From positions 1,178,001 through 1,242,000 of the forward strand of contig NZ_CP091794.1 of NCBI RefSeq assembly GCF_022024175.1: DNA of 64,000 nt, read 5' to 3'. The notes beneath the pieces are model-generated. The model did no database searches. It was not told the DNA's origin and saw nothing but the letters and a program-made list of their open reading frames with translations. The position numbers and the translations under genes were made by a program. The DNA comes from Prevotella communis (GTDB taxonomy: Bacteria > Bacteroidota > Bacteroidia > Bacteroidales > Bacteroidaceae). This document shows positions 8,698 to 16,909 of this stretch, piece after piece (within the stretch, counting starts at the first letter, position 1; each line of letters starts with the position of its first letter).

Positions 8698-9730
8698 TTT
8701 GAAAATTGTTCATTTCGTTAATCATACGTACTGCGGAATCCACGATGGGGTAGGCGCAGAGTGCGCCTGTGCCCTCGCCCAGCCGAAGACCGAGGCTTAA
8801 TAGGGAATTGGCTCCCATGGCGTCAAGCATGCGCTTATGGCCGCTCTCGTCGCCACAGTGGGCGAAAATCATGAAATCCTTTACTTCGGGGCGTAGTTGG
8901 ATGGCAGCTAGTGCACAGGCCGTCATGATAAAGCCATCAACAAGGATGATCATGCGAAGCTCTGCTGCACGCAACATAGCACCGATAGCAGCCACCATCT
9001 CAAAGCCACCGAAGTAGGCTAGAATCGTGGGGATGGGGCTAATGGGCTGAATGGGTTTTATGGGCTGCCCATTAGACCTATTAGACCCATTAGACCCATA
9101 AAACCCAGCTATCGCCTTTGAGAGAACCTCGTATTTATGGCGGATACCGTCGTTGTTGAGACCAGAACCAGCCCCAATGCATTCCTCCAACGGGATGTTG
9201 CAGAAGAGGTGCATCCAGATACTGGAAGGTGATGTATTGCCGATGCCCATCTCGCCGATACTCAGGATGTTACAGCCTTTTCCTTTGCAGGCGTCAACTA
9301 AATCGGCACCCACTTTGATGGCTTGCTGATATTCGGCTTCGCTCATAGCGGGCTCATAGAGGAAATTCTTAGTGCCTCGAGCTATCTTACGATTGAGGAT
9401 GCCAGGCACCTGCGAAAGATCATAGTCCACGCCTACGTCGACGATGCTAAGGTCGAAACCGTGTTGCCGAGAGAACATGTTGACGCCACCACCTCCATGT
9501 GTGAAGTTGATCATCTGTTGCCAAGTGACCTCGCGAGGTGATACACTGACCCCCTCGCGTTCAATGCCGTGGTCCCCGCCTAAAAGAAGGTGACAAGGAT
9601 GGTTAAGGCGTGGCTCTAGTGTTTGTTGAATCAGGCAAATCTGCAAAGCCAGTTCTTCAAGACGCCCCAAAGAACCTTTCGGCTTGTTCAGATTGTCTAT
9701 CTTGTGTTGTATCTCGTCTTTAGTTATCAT
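8672..9730 (-). CDS. cobT: Nicotinate-nucleotide--dimethylbenzimidazole phosphoribosyltransferase
   Basis: Cytoplasmic enzyme that makes alpha-ribazole phosphate from nicotinate mononucleotide and a lower-ligand base. The 352 residues carry the family segments NKPKGSLGRLEELA, GGDHGIEREGVS, GEMGIGNTSPSS and the catalytic Glu region LRLGEGTGA. It starts 3 nt after cobU ends and overlaps cobS. Residues around 208-230 (SNGSNRSNG followed by PIKPIQPISPIP) are encoded by 9-nt repeats with an imperfect palindrome and appear inserted relative to the family. Confidence 0.92.
9032..9106 (-). repeat. In-frame 9-nt repeats and palindrome inside cobT
   Basis: Three units of ATTAGACC(T/C) at 9071-9097 on the + strand. 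They lie inside a perfect 12-bp inverted repeat, GGGTTTTATGGG (9053-9064) with CCCATAAAACCC (9095-9106). Further ATGGGCT-like units lie at 9032-9064. All are in frame with cobT. Confidence 0.85.
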
Positions 9731-9733
9731 TAC

Positions 9734-10255
9734 TTATTTGATTTTTACCGCTATTCCTGATACCATGAGTATCACCTCGTCGGCTTTTTGGGCAATATAT
9801 TGGTTCATCCAACCTTGCAGGTCAGTAAACTTGCGCTGCAAGGCATTCTCGCTCACACCGCCAAGTCCTATTTCGTTGGTGACGAAGATGAAGGTGGCTT
9901 CTTGACTGGTGAAACGGTCAAACTCGATTTTTGCAGATTCGAGGATTTCATCAACAGAATTGCTGGGCTCATTTTCTTTTGCGAAGAATAGATTGGTGAG
10001 CCACAGAGTGACGCAATCAATCAAGACTACGTGACCTGATACATCATGACGACAGAGGAATATTTCTTCTTCAATATTAGTCCATTCGGGGCCGCGTCGT
10101 TCCTGATGACGGCGCACGCGTTCGCGAAACTCGTCGTCCCATATATGAGCCGTAGCCATATAGATGGGATTGGGACTCATTTCGAGCGCCATTTTCTCGG
10201 CCTGCATGCTCTTCCCGGAGCGCTGCCCACCGGTGATAAGAATCAGTTTTTTCAT
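9734..10255 (-). CDS. cobU: Adenosylcobinamide kinase / adenosylcobinamide-phosphate guanylyltransferase
   Basis: Bifunctional cytoplasmic enzyme that phosphorylates adenosylcobinamide and adds GMP. The 173 residues start MKKLILITGGQRSGKS, giving a P-loop at about 9-16, followed by RRHQERRGPEW, the guanylylation region, and later VTNEIGLGG. The ATG at 10253-10255 is preferred; the frame stays open 12 codons further, but across the promoter. It is the first gene of a cobU-cobT-cobS operon. Confidence 0.92.
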   Translation of the reverse strand: MKKLILITGGQRSGKSMQAEKMALEMSPNPIYMATAHIWDDEFRERVRRHQERRGPEWTNIEEEIFLCRHDVSGHVVLIDCVTLWLTNLFFAKENEPSNSVDEILESAKIEFDRFTSQEATFIFVTNEIGLGGVSENALQRKFTDLQGWMNQYIAQKADEVILMVSGIAVKIK

Positions 10256-10260
10256 CGTTG

Positions 10261-10268
10261 CAAAGATA
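10261..10268 (-). promoter_or_regulatory. -7 promoter element of cobUTS, nearly leaderless
   Basis: TATCTTTG on the minus strand ends 5 nt before the cobU ATG, so transcription probably starts at or next to the start codon. There is no space for a cobalamin riboswitch. Confidence 0.65.
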
Positions 10269-10363
10269 CGATTTATTTGGAAAATGGACAAATGAAAAGC
10301 GCTTAAATTGTTAAAGAAGGGTAAAAATGAAGTTGCGAAGCGTTTTTCTTACGAAAAAAGTTG

Positions 10364-10371
10364 TAACTTTG
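10364..10371 (+). promoter_or_regulatory. -7 promoter element for the Nif3-like gene
   Basis: TAACTTTG matches TAnnTTTG, 22 nt before the GTG start at 10394. The -33 region has only a T-run. Confidence 0.65.
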
Positions 10372-10393
10372 CAACCGAAAAGCGACTAAAAGC

Positions 10394-11170
10394 GTGAAAA
10401 TAGAACAAGTGCTGAGCGCCCTTGAACAGTTCGCGCCCCTGCCGCTGCAGGAAAGTTGGGACAATGCTGGCCTGCAGATTGGATTAACAGAGGCGGAGGT
10501 TTCAGGGGCATTATTGTGTCTGGACGTGACTGAAAAAATCGTCGATGAGGCCATCGCCAAAGGATGTAATTTGGTGGTGAGCCATCACCCGTTGCTCTTC
10601 CGTGGATTGAAGCAGGTGAGCGATGCGAACGATGTCCAGCGCACAGTACGAAAGGCTATCAGGCACGATGTCTGTGTTATCTCCATGCATACCAATATGG
10701 ATAATGCAATGGGAGGCGTGAACTTTAAAATCGCTGAGAAACTGGATGCGCGGGTTCATACAGAAACCACGGAGAGCGCAGAAAGCAAGCAACCGATGGT
10801 GATAGCAGAACTGCCGGAAGCGATGGAGGCAAGGGCTTTTATCGCGCTGGTGAAGGAGAGATTTGACGTGAAGTGTGCACATTGCAATGAGTTACTGACA
10901 CGTCCTGTGAAGAAAGTGGCTATCTGTGGTGGCGCAGGCGATTTTATGTTGGATGAGGCTATTGCCAAGGGTGCTGATGCCTTTATCACAGGCGAGATGC
11001 ATTACCATGTATTCTTTGGTCATGAGCAGGAGATTCAAATCTGCGTCATCGGTCACTATGAGAGTGAGCAGTTTACCTCGGAAATTTTTAAAGAGATTAT
11101 TCAAAGGGAATGTCCTGGTGTGCGCTGCGAGATAGCAGAGACAATCACGAATCCGATTTTTTATTTTTGA
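10394..11170 (+). CDS. Nif3-like dinuclear metal centre protein
   Basis: A 258-residue member of the NIF3/YbgI/GTP cyclohydrolase I type 2 homologue family, which forms hexameric rings with a two-metal site. Visible signatures are QESWDNAGLQIG near the N-terminus, VVSHHPLLFRG (His pair), MHTNMD, and near the C-terminus TGEMHYH with a further ligand region GHYESE. The start is GTG: KIEQVLSALEQ fits the usual N-terminus and no upstream ATG exists. The cellular role of the family is unsettled. It is followed by a zinc-ribbon protein in an apparent operon. Confidence 0.88.
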   Translation: MKIEQVLSALEQFAPLPLQESWDNAGLQIGLTEAEVSGALLCLDVTEKIVDEAIAKGCNLVVSHHPLLFRGLKQVSDANDVQRTVRKAIRHDVCVISMHTNMDNAMGGVNFKIAEKLDARVHTETTESAESKQPMVIAELPEAMEARAFIALVKERFDVKCAHCNELLTRPVKKVAICGGAGDFMLDEAIAKGADAFITGEMHYHVFFGHEQEIQICVIGHYESEQFTSEIFKEIIQRECPGVRCEIAETITNPIFYF

Positions 11171-11224
11171 CGTGATAACGTAATAACGAGATTACGGAAC
11201 AACGAAATAACGAGATAACAATAT
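11171..11224 (+). repeat. Degenerate AACGAGATA repeat between the Nif3-like and zinc-ribbon genes
   Basis: The spacer consists of repeated variants of ATAACG and AACGAGAT, with spacing near 7 nt but imperfect. A similar tract precedes aroC at about 21430-21456. Confidence 0.5.
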
Positions 11225-11241
11225 AAATTAATAAGAAAATT

Positions 11242-12105
11242 ATGGCAAAGAAAGATCCTACAGATTTGTCAGTAGAAGAGCGTCTGAAAACCCTCTTCCA
11301 GTTGCAGCAGGCCCTGTCGGCTATCGACGAGAAAAAGGCTTTGCGTGGTGAACTTCCCCTCGAGGTTGAGGACTTGGAGGCAGAAATCGAAGGTTTGAAT
11401 ACGCGTATTGAGCGTATTGAGAGTGAGATTGGAGAGTTCGACCGTGCTATTTCTCAGAAAAAAGGTGAGATTGTTGACGCTCAGAACAGTGTTGAGCGTT
11501 ACAAGCAGCAGCTTAACGAGGTACGTAACAACCGTGAGTACGATACCTTGTCAAAGGAAATTGAGTATCAGAGTTTGGAAATCGAACTTTGTAACAAGAA
11601 AATCAATGAGGCTCAGCACCGTATCGCTGAGAAGCAGGAAGAGTTGCAGAGCAACCAGAACATGCTGCAGGAAAAGCAGGGCGACCTGGATCTGAAGAAG
11701 AGCGAGCTTGACGAGATTATGGACGAGACGCGCGCAGAGGAGGAGAAACTGAAGGAGAAAGCTCACGAACTGGAGGCAAAGATTGAGCCACGTCTGCTTA
11801 CCTCTTTCAAGCGTATCCGCAAGAATGCCCGCAATGGTCTGGGTATCGTATACGTGCAGCGTGATGCTTGTGGTGGTTGCTTCAACAAGATTCCGCCCCA
11901 GCGTCAGTTGGATATCAAGATGCATAAGAAGGTTATCGTTTGCGAATATTGTGGACGTATTCTGATTGATCCGGAGCTGGCTGGCGTTAAGACTGAAAAG
12001 CCTGCTACCGAGGAGAAGAAGACTACACGTCGTCGCGCTACAGGCGCAAGTGTTCGTAAGACTTCTAATTCAAAGAAGGCTACCGATGCCAACGATATGA
12101 TTTAA
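11242..12105 (+). CDS. Coiled-coil protein with C4 zinc ribbon
   Basis: A 287-residue cytoplasmic protein. Residues about 25-180 are a long heptad-rich coiled coil. A C4 zinc ribbon follows with CGGCFNKIPPQRQ and, about 20 residues later, CEYCGR. The C-terminus is lysine-, threonine- and arginine-rich. This corresponds to the zf-RING_7 / COG1579 family, often encoded next to Nif3-like proteins, as here. A role in nucleic-acid or nucleotide handling has been suggested for the family but is unproven. Confidence 0.86.
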   Translation: MAKKDPTDLSVEERLKTLFQLQQALSAIDEKKALRGELPLEVEDLEAEIEGLNTRIERIESEIGEFDRAISQKKGEIVDAQNSVERYKQQLNEVRNNREYDTLSKEIEYQSLEIELCNKKINEAQHRIAEKQEELQSNQNMLQEKQGDLDLKKSELDEIMDETRAEEEKLKEKAHELEAKIEPRLLTSFKRIRKNARNGLGIVYVQRDACGGCFNKIPPQRQLDIKMHKKVIVCEYCGRILIDPELAGVKTEKPATEEKKTTRRRATGASVRKTSNSKKATDANDMI

Positions 12106-12116
12106 GCGGAATTTGT

Positions 12117-12563
12117 TTATAGTTCTGTATAATGGGGAATATCCTGTAAAAAGGTATATTCCCCTTTTTCGTAGTCCATGCGGCAACAGTAATGCTGTCG
12201 GCCGTTGGAAACGATGAGGTAATCTACATGGAGCAGGAAATTATAGACCGTAATCTGATTAAAAACACGTTGCGTGATGGCAATCTCAGGGGCTTTGTAC
12301 TCAATAATCATCCTTGGACGCAGCTCTTTATTATATAATAAGGTGTCGCAACGCAGTTTCTTGTCACCAATCTTTTGTTCTACTTCGTTAGCCAGCAGCC
12401 CCTTGGGATATCCTTTCTGTTCTATCAGAAAATGCACGAAATGCTGGCGTACCCATTCCTCGGGCGTCAGAGACACGTAGCGGCGACGCAGGAAGTCGAA
12501 AATCTGACGACGTCCGTTCTGCTCACGCAATTTTATTTCGTATGGAGGTAGGTTTATTTCCAT
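12117..12563 (-). CDS. HsdR_N-domain nuclease-like protein (PD-(D/E)XK fold)
   Basis: A 148-residue protein resembling the N-terminal domain of type I restriction subunit R. Candidate catalytic residues are the D in LRCDTLLYN and the E-x-K of MIIEYKAP, matching a PD-(D/E)XK nuclease core; ITVYNFLLHVDYLIVSNG follows. There are no helicase or methylase genes nearby, so it is not part of a restriction system here. It is divergent from holA, with overlapping promoters, and converges on the zinc-ribbon gene with 11 nt between stops. Function unknown. Confidence 0.8.
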   Translation of the reverse strand: MEINLPPYEIKLREQNGRRQIFDFLRRRYVSLTPEEWVRQHFVHFLIEQKGYPKGLLANEVEQKIGDKKLRCDTLLYNKELRPRMIIEYKAPEIAITQRVFNQITVYNFLLHVDYLIVSNGRQHYCCRMDYEKGEYTFLQDIPHYTEL

Positions 12564-12571
12564 TTATTTTG

Positions 12572-12592
12572 TACCTTTGCACTGCAAAGATA
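12572..12592. promoter_or_regulatory. Overlapping divergent promoters (HsdR_N gene / holA)
   Basis: TACCTTTG (12572-12579, + strand, towards holA) and TATCTTTG on the minus strand (12592-12585, towards the HsdR_N gene) form a near-palindrome with six bases between them. The two polymerase footprints must overlap. Confidence 0.8.
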
Positions 12593-12613
12593 CAAAATAT
12601 CTGGCAATGAACA

Positions 12614-13642
12614 ATGGCAGAAACTAAAAATGTGAGCTATAGTAGCATTATGAAGGAGTTACGGAGCGGACAATATCGCCCTGTTTACTACCTTATGGGC
12701 GAGGAATCGTATTATATTGATAAAATATGCGATTATATTGCTGAGCATGTCCTACAGCCTGAAGAGCGTGATTTTAATCAGACCATCATGTTTGGTTCGG
12801 ATGTGAATGCGTCGCAGATTGTTGATGCAGCACGTCGCTATCCGATGATGGCCGAGCGACAGGTTGTTATCGTAAAAGAGGCGCAGAATCTGAAGAATAC
12901 TGATGCGCTTGAGAAATACCTGAAACAGCCTTCAGTAACCACAGTCTTGGTTATCTGTCATAAAAATGGTAAGATAGATGGTCGCAAACGTGAATATGTG
13001 AAGGCTATCCAGCAGGCTGGTATCTTGTTTGAGAGTCAGAAAGTGAAGGATCGTGACCTGCCTGCTTTTATCGAAGAATTCGTCAAACAGAAAAATGCCA
13101 GCATAGATCCCAAATCTACGCAACTTATCGCTGATGCTATTGGGTCAGATTTAAGCCGCTTGGTGAGTGAACTGGAAAAGGTGCTTCTCGGTTTGCCAGA
13201 GGAGAGCAGAAGGATTACTCCCCAGGTTGTGGAAGATAGGATAGGGGTGAGCAAGGATTTTAATGGTTTTGAATTGCGCGATGCTATCGTGAACCGAAAT
13301 GTGTACAAAGCAAATCAGATAATCAATTATTTTGACAAGAATCCAAAGGCTGGTAGTATCTACTCATTTCTCCCAATGCTTTTTAATTACTTCCAGAATC
13401 TAATGATTGCATTTTATTCGCCAAATAAGGGCAGTCAGGAGGAGGTTGCAGCCTGGTTAGAATTGCGATCTTCGTGGGCGGCGAAGGACTATATGACTGG
13501 CATGAGAAATTTCACTGCAATGAAAACGATGCAGATAATTTCTAAACTACGCGAGATTGATGCCAAAAGTAAGGGCCTGGATAACCCAAATACCCCTCCA
13601 GAAGAACTGATGAAAGAACTTATTTTTTACATTCTGCACTAA
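12614..13642 (+). CDS. holA: DNA polymerase III subunit delta
   Basis: Clamp-loader delta subunit, which opens the beta sliding clamp for the replicative polymerase. The 342 residues fit the family: an N-terminal AAA-like domain beginning RPVYYLMGEESYYIDKI, then RYPMMAERQVVIVKEAQ, and a C-terminal helical collar domain at about 215-342. It starts 51 nt from the divergent HsdR_N gene and is followed by a terminator. It is expected to be constitutively expressed. Confidence 0.92.
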   Translation: MAETKNVSYSSIMKELRSGQYRPVYYLMGEESYYIDKICDYIAEHVLQPEERDFNQTIMFGSDVNASQIVDAARRYPMMAERQVVIVKEAQNLKNTDALEKYLKQPSVTTVLVICHKNGKIDGRKREYVKAIQQAGILFESQKVKDRDLPAFIEEFVKQKNASIDPKSTQLIADAIGSDLSRLVSELEKVLLGLPEESRRITPQVVEDRIGVSKDFNGFELRDAIVNRNVYKANQIINYFDKNPKAGSIYSFLPMLFNYFQNLMIAFYSPNKGSQEEVAAWLELRSSWAAKDYMTGMRNFTAMKTMQIISKLREIDAKSKGLDNPNTPPEELMKELIFYILH

Positions 13643-13677
13643 AAACGCTATTTTTTAGCCGCTAGAATATCTAGAAC

Positions 13678-13703
13678 AAGCATCCGGGTAGGGTGCTTTT
13701 TTG
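13678..13703 (+). terminator. Intrinsic terminator after holA
   Basis: Stem AAGCATCC with GGGTGCTT (one G-T pair), short loop, then a T-run, 36 nt after the holA stop. Confidence 0.8.
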
Positions 13704-14476
13704 GGCTCTAAATGCCTTAAAATAGGGGATTTACACTGAAATAACTACCCTCATATTTTTAAAATTTTCAGCTTCTTGAACGCTCGTCCAGAATTTTTTA
13801 AGCATTTGATTCTTGCGAATTTTTGCCTCTCTCAGATTTACCGTTAACGTTTATTTTGGTTTAAAAACGCGTACTTTACAAGATTAAAATTTTCAAAGTG
13901 TAAATATGTAAAGATGATATTTATATTTTAAAATGTAAACTTATGGATTTTAAAATACTAAAACTTTAGGTTTTAAAATTTTAATCTCGGTATTCGATAT
14001 TATAAATGTATATTTATAATGCTTTATACGTTTAGATATAACATATTATAAATCAAATAGATATGATTTAATTATTAAAGTGTAGTATGCAAATTTAAAG
14101 CAATGGGTACAATTCGTGAATTTTTAGTAATCCCTTTGTTCTTAGGCCATATTTATAGGATTTAGACCTTTAAATCTATGAATACAGGACTTGTTGTTAT
14201 GGCTATATACATGCATAATATTGTAAATACCAATAAATTATAAAGAAATTGTAATATTTTTGTTTATGCTCTTTACATCCTTATACTTTAAGTTTATGAA
14301 TCTTAATCAAGAAAACTTTCAGTTATTGCTTTGAATTTACAAATATGAAAGTAAATATTTAAACTTTAATATTATAAATTCTTCTTTAAAAAGTTGCATA
14401 ATCCAATTTTTTGCTTTACCTTTGTAAACTGAAAAGAAAACCGCCTTTTTAGGCTCCAAAATGACTTGATTAGTAT
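13704..14476. other. AT-rich intergenic region without a gene
   Basis: About 770 bp with no supported reading frame and strikingly AT-rich sequence. It contains repeated TTTTAAAAT blocks at about 13925-13985 and a 9-bp inverted pair ATTTATAAT / ATTATAAAT near 14010-14055. No tRNA, riboswitch or clear DnaA boxes were recognised. The last 60 bp hold the promoter of the HTH gene. It could be a regulatory or nucleoid-protein binding region; this is not demonstrated. Confidence 0.6.
14417..14424 (+). promoter_or_regulatory. -7 promoter element of the HTH regulator
   Basis: TACCTTTG lies about 50 nt before the ATG. A GCCT-TTTT-AGGC hairpin lies in the leader at about 14443-14454. Confidence 0.6.
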
Positions 14477-14986
14477 ATGAAGGATAGAATCAGACAGATC
14501 ATGGAGGCGCAGCACATGACTCAACAAGTGTTTGCTAGTGCCATCGGAACAACTCCAGCAACCCTAAGTGGTATCTTCAATGATCGTACTCGCCCTACTA
14601 TTAACATCATTGAGAGTATCAAAAAGAAATTTCCTGACATTAGCCTTGAATGGTTAATGTTTGGTATTGGAGATATGTATCAACAGTCTCCTACCCCCTC
14701 AGGAGATCAAGTTGCTTCCACAGATGATGGGGTTTCATCCCCTCAAATTGGTCAAGAGCAAGTCTTGGATTTTGACACAAACAGTTCCGTTATCCCTCAA
14801 TCTGCCAATTTTAGGCCTCAAATGGGTCATTCTACACCCTCTTATAATAATGGTGTACGAAATACACGGTCAGAAATTGTACATGAAGAGATAAAAATAG
14901 TTGACAAGCCTTTACGCCATGTCACAGAGATACGCGTTTATTATGATGATCAAACGTGGGAGAGTTTTGTACCGGCGAAGAAGTAG
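14477..14986 (+). CDS. XRE-type helix-turn-helix protein
   Basis: A 169-residue cytoplasmic DNA-binding protein. Residues 1-65 form a Cro/CI-like HTH (TQQVFASAIGTTPATLSGIF is the recognition region). A low-complexity Ser/Pro/Gln linker spans about 70-135, and a short conserved-looking end (EIRVYYDDQTWESFVP) closes the protein. A terminator separates it from pyrK, so it is probably its own transcription unit. Its targets are unknown; pyrKD and itself are the obvious candidates. Confidence 0.82.
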   Translation: MKDRIRQIMEAQHMTQQVFASAIGTTPATLSGIFNDRTRPTINIIESIKKKFPDISLEWLMFGIGDMYQQSPTPSGDQVASTDDGVSSPQIGQEQVLDFDTNSSVIPQSANFRPQMGHSTPSYNNGVRNTRSEIVHEEIKIVDKPLRHVTEIRVYYDDQTWESFVPAKK

Positions 14987-14995
14987 AAATATGAA

Positions 14996-15036
14996 GGAAG
15001 CGAATGAGATTATCGTATCATTCGTTTCCTTTTTTC
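14996..15036 (+). terminator. Intrinsic terminator after the HTH gene
   Basis: Stem GGAAGCGAATGA with TCATTCGTTTCC (one G-T pair), 9-10 nt after the stop codon, followed by a long T-run. Confidence 0.85.
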
Positions 15037-15048
15037 TTTTTTTTGTAT

Positions 15049-15056
15049 TACCTTTG
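15049..15056 (+). promoter_or_regulatory. -7 promoter element of pyrKD
   Basis: TACCTTTG lies 27 nt before the pyrK ATG, immediately downstream of the terminator T-run. Confidence 0.7.
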
Positions 15057-15083
15057 CACCCAGAATTATATAATAAGGTGTAA

Positions 15084-15893
15084 ATGAAAAAGTATATCCT
15101 AGACTTGACAGTACGGTCTGTGGAGCGTGTCCACGAGCGCTATGTGTTGATAAAGTTAACTCAGCAGGACGCTTTTCCTCCCATGAACCCTGGTCAGTTT
15201 GTTGAGGTGCGTGTAGACGGTTCCGCTTCTACTTTCCTGCGCCGTCCTATTTCCATTAATTTTGTAGATAAAGAGAAAAACGAGTTGTGGCTGCTTGTCG
15301 CTACTGTTGGTGAAGGCACAAAAACGCTGGCAAAGATGAAGCCTGGTGACAAGCTGAATTGCGTGCTGCCACTGGGTAATGGGTTTACGATTCCCTGCGA
15401 CCGAATCGTGGGACACAGGATGTTATTGGCTGGTGGCGGCGTTGGCGTGGCTCCTCTTCTTTATCTTGGTAAGTTGCTCAAGGAACAGGGTGTTGATATT
15501 ACGTTCCTGCTTGGAGCCCGCTCTGTAAAGGATTTGCTGATGCTCTCTGAGTTTGAGAAATATGGTCGCGTATTAGTAACGACAGAAGACGGTTCTATGG
15601 GTGAGAAGGGTTTTGTTACCAATCATAGCGTGCTACAGAAGGAATCATTTGATATGATTCAGGTATGTGGTCCTACACCTATGATGAAGGCCGTGGCTCG
15701 TTATGCACGTGAAAAGGACATTGAGTGCGAGGTATCCCTGGAGAACCTGATGGCCTGCGGATTAGGCGCCTGCCTGTGCTGTGTGGAGAAAGTTAGAGTC
15801 GACGGAGATGCGTCTACCACGGAGGCAACGAATGTGTGTGTATGTAAGGATGGTCCCGTATTTAATATAAAGAGATTGTTATGGCAAGATTAG
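15084..15893 (+). CDS. pyrK: Dihydroorotate dehydrogenase, electron-transfer subunit
   Basis: FAD and [2Fe-2S] subunit that passes electrons from the PyrD catalytic subunit to NAD in pyrimidine synthesis. The 269 residues show an FAD-binding barrel with FLRRPISIN, an NAD domain beginning [15 protein letters not shown], and a C-terminal cluster [13 protein letters not shown] followed by NVCVCKDGP. It overlaps pyrD by 13 nt, so the subunits are translationally coupled. Confidence 0.93.
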   Translation: MKKYILDLTVRSVERVHERYVLIKLTQQDAFPPMNPGQFVEVRVDGSASTFLRRPISINFVDKEKNELWLLVATVGEGTKTLAKMKPGDKLNCVLPLGNGFTIPCDRIVGHRMLLAGGGVGVAPLLYLGKLLKEQGVDITFLLGARSVKDLLMLSEFEKYGRVLVTTEDGSMGEKGFVTNHSVLQKESFDMIQVCGPTPMMKAVARYAREKDIECEVSLENLMACGLGACLCCVEKVRVDGDASTTEATNVCVCKDGPVFNIKRLLWQD

Positions 15894-16789
15894 AAGTAAA
15901 TATTGGGGCTCTGAAAATGAAGAACCCTGTGATGACTGCCTCTGGTACGTTTGGCTATGGTTTGGAGTTCCAGGATTTTGTAGATCTTAAAGGTATTGGT
16001 GGTATCATTGTGAAGGGTACTACACTGAAATCTCGTGAGGGCAATGACTATCCGCGAATGGCAGAGACGCCACAGGGTATGTTGAACTGCGTAGGCCTGC
16101 AGAATAAGGGCGTGGATTATTTCTGTGAGCATATTTATCCCCAACTGTTGCCTACGGAGGGCAATTATATTGTGAATGTCAGTGGTTCCTCGCCAGAGGA
16201 TTATGCAGAGTGTGCTGCTCGTGTGGATGCGCTGGAGCATATTCCTGCTATCGAGTTGAATATCTCGTGTCCTAACGTGAAGGATGGTGGTATGGCCTTT
16301 GGTGTGACTTGTGCTGGAGCTGCCAGCGTGGTAAAGGCTGTTCGTAAGGCTTACCATAAGACGCTGATTGTCAAACTATCACCCAATGTGACGGATATTA
16401 CAGAGATTGCCCGTGCAGTAGAGGCAGAGGGAGCCGACAGCGTGAGCCTTATCAATACGCTGATGGGAATGGCTGTTAACATTGAGAAACGTTGTAAGAC
16501 ACTTTCTATCGGTACAGGTGGACTGAGTGGTCCTTGCGTAAAGCCTGTGGCTCTGCGCATGGTTTATCAGGTGGCTAAGGCAGTGAAAATACCTGTTATT
16601 GGTCTTGGTGGTATCAGTACGGCAGAGGATGCCATAGAATTCCTGATGTGTGGTGCTCGTGCTATAGAGATTGGAACTGCTAATTTTCTTGATCCTGCAG
16701 TGACAATAAAGGTACGTGATGGTATCAACGATTGGCTTGATAAACACGGTGTTGCCGATGTGAACGATATTGTAGGAGCTATTCAGTAG
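15881..16789 (+). CDS. pyrD: Dihydroorotate dehydrogenase, catalytic subunit (class 1B)
   Basis: FMN enzyme oxidising dihydroorotate to orotate in the cytoplasm. The 302 residues fit the NAD-dependent class 1B. Segments visible are [26 protein letters not shown] (the Cys base of class 1), KLSPNVTDI and [15 protein letters not shown]. It is encoded in overlap with its partner pyrK. The next promoter, for the pectate-lyase gene, lies about 70 nt after its stop. Confidence 0.94.
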   Translation: MARLEVNIGALKMKNPVMTASGTFGYGLEFQDFVDLKGIGGIIVKGTTLKSREGNDYPRMAETPQGMLNCVGLQNKGVDYFCEHIYPQLLPTEGNYIVNVSGSSPEDYAECAARVDALEHIPAIELNISCPNVKDGGMAFGVTCAGAASVVKAVRKAYHKTLIVKLSPNVTDITEIARAVEAEGADSVSLINTLMGMAVNIEKRCKTLSIGTGGLSGPCVKPVALRMVYQVAKAVKIPVIGLGGISTAEDAIEFLMCGARAIEIGTANFLDPAVTIKVRDGINDWLDKHGVADVNDIVGAIQ

Positions 16790-16859
16790 CTCCTATTTTT
16801 TTAGCCAAAGATTATAGACGTTTTCTCTAATATAAAAGAGGTATATGGAGAAAATATCG

Positions 16860-16867
16860 TAATTTTG
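16860..16867 (+). promoter_or_regulatory. -7 promoter element of the pectate-lyase-like gene
   Basis: TAATTTTG lies 42 nt before the ATG at 16910; the leader is A-rich. Confidence 0.65.
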
Positions 16868-16909
16868 CCGCAAATATTCAACTAAAACTAAAAAATATCA
16901 ATTAAAAAA

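Noticed and set aside
10261..10393. Cobalamin riboswitch upstream of cobU
   Set aside because: The region is too short, two divergent -7 boxes occupy it and no B12-box-like sequence is visible.
12117..12563. Part of a type I restriction-modification system
   Set aside because: Only the HsdR_N-like nuclease domain is present; no helicase, specificity or methylase genes are near, and the gene sits among housekeeping genes.
13704..14476. Replication origin
   Set aside because: It is AT-rich, but no DnaA-box cluster was recognised and no dnaA, dnaN or parAB gene is near.
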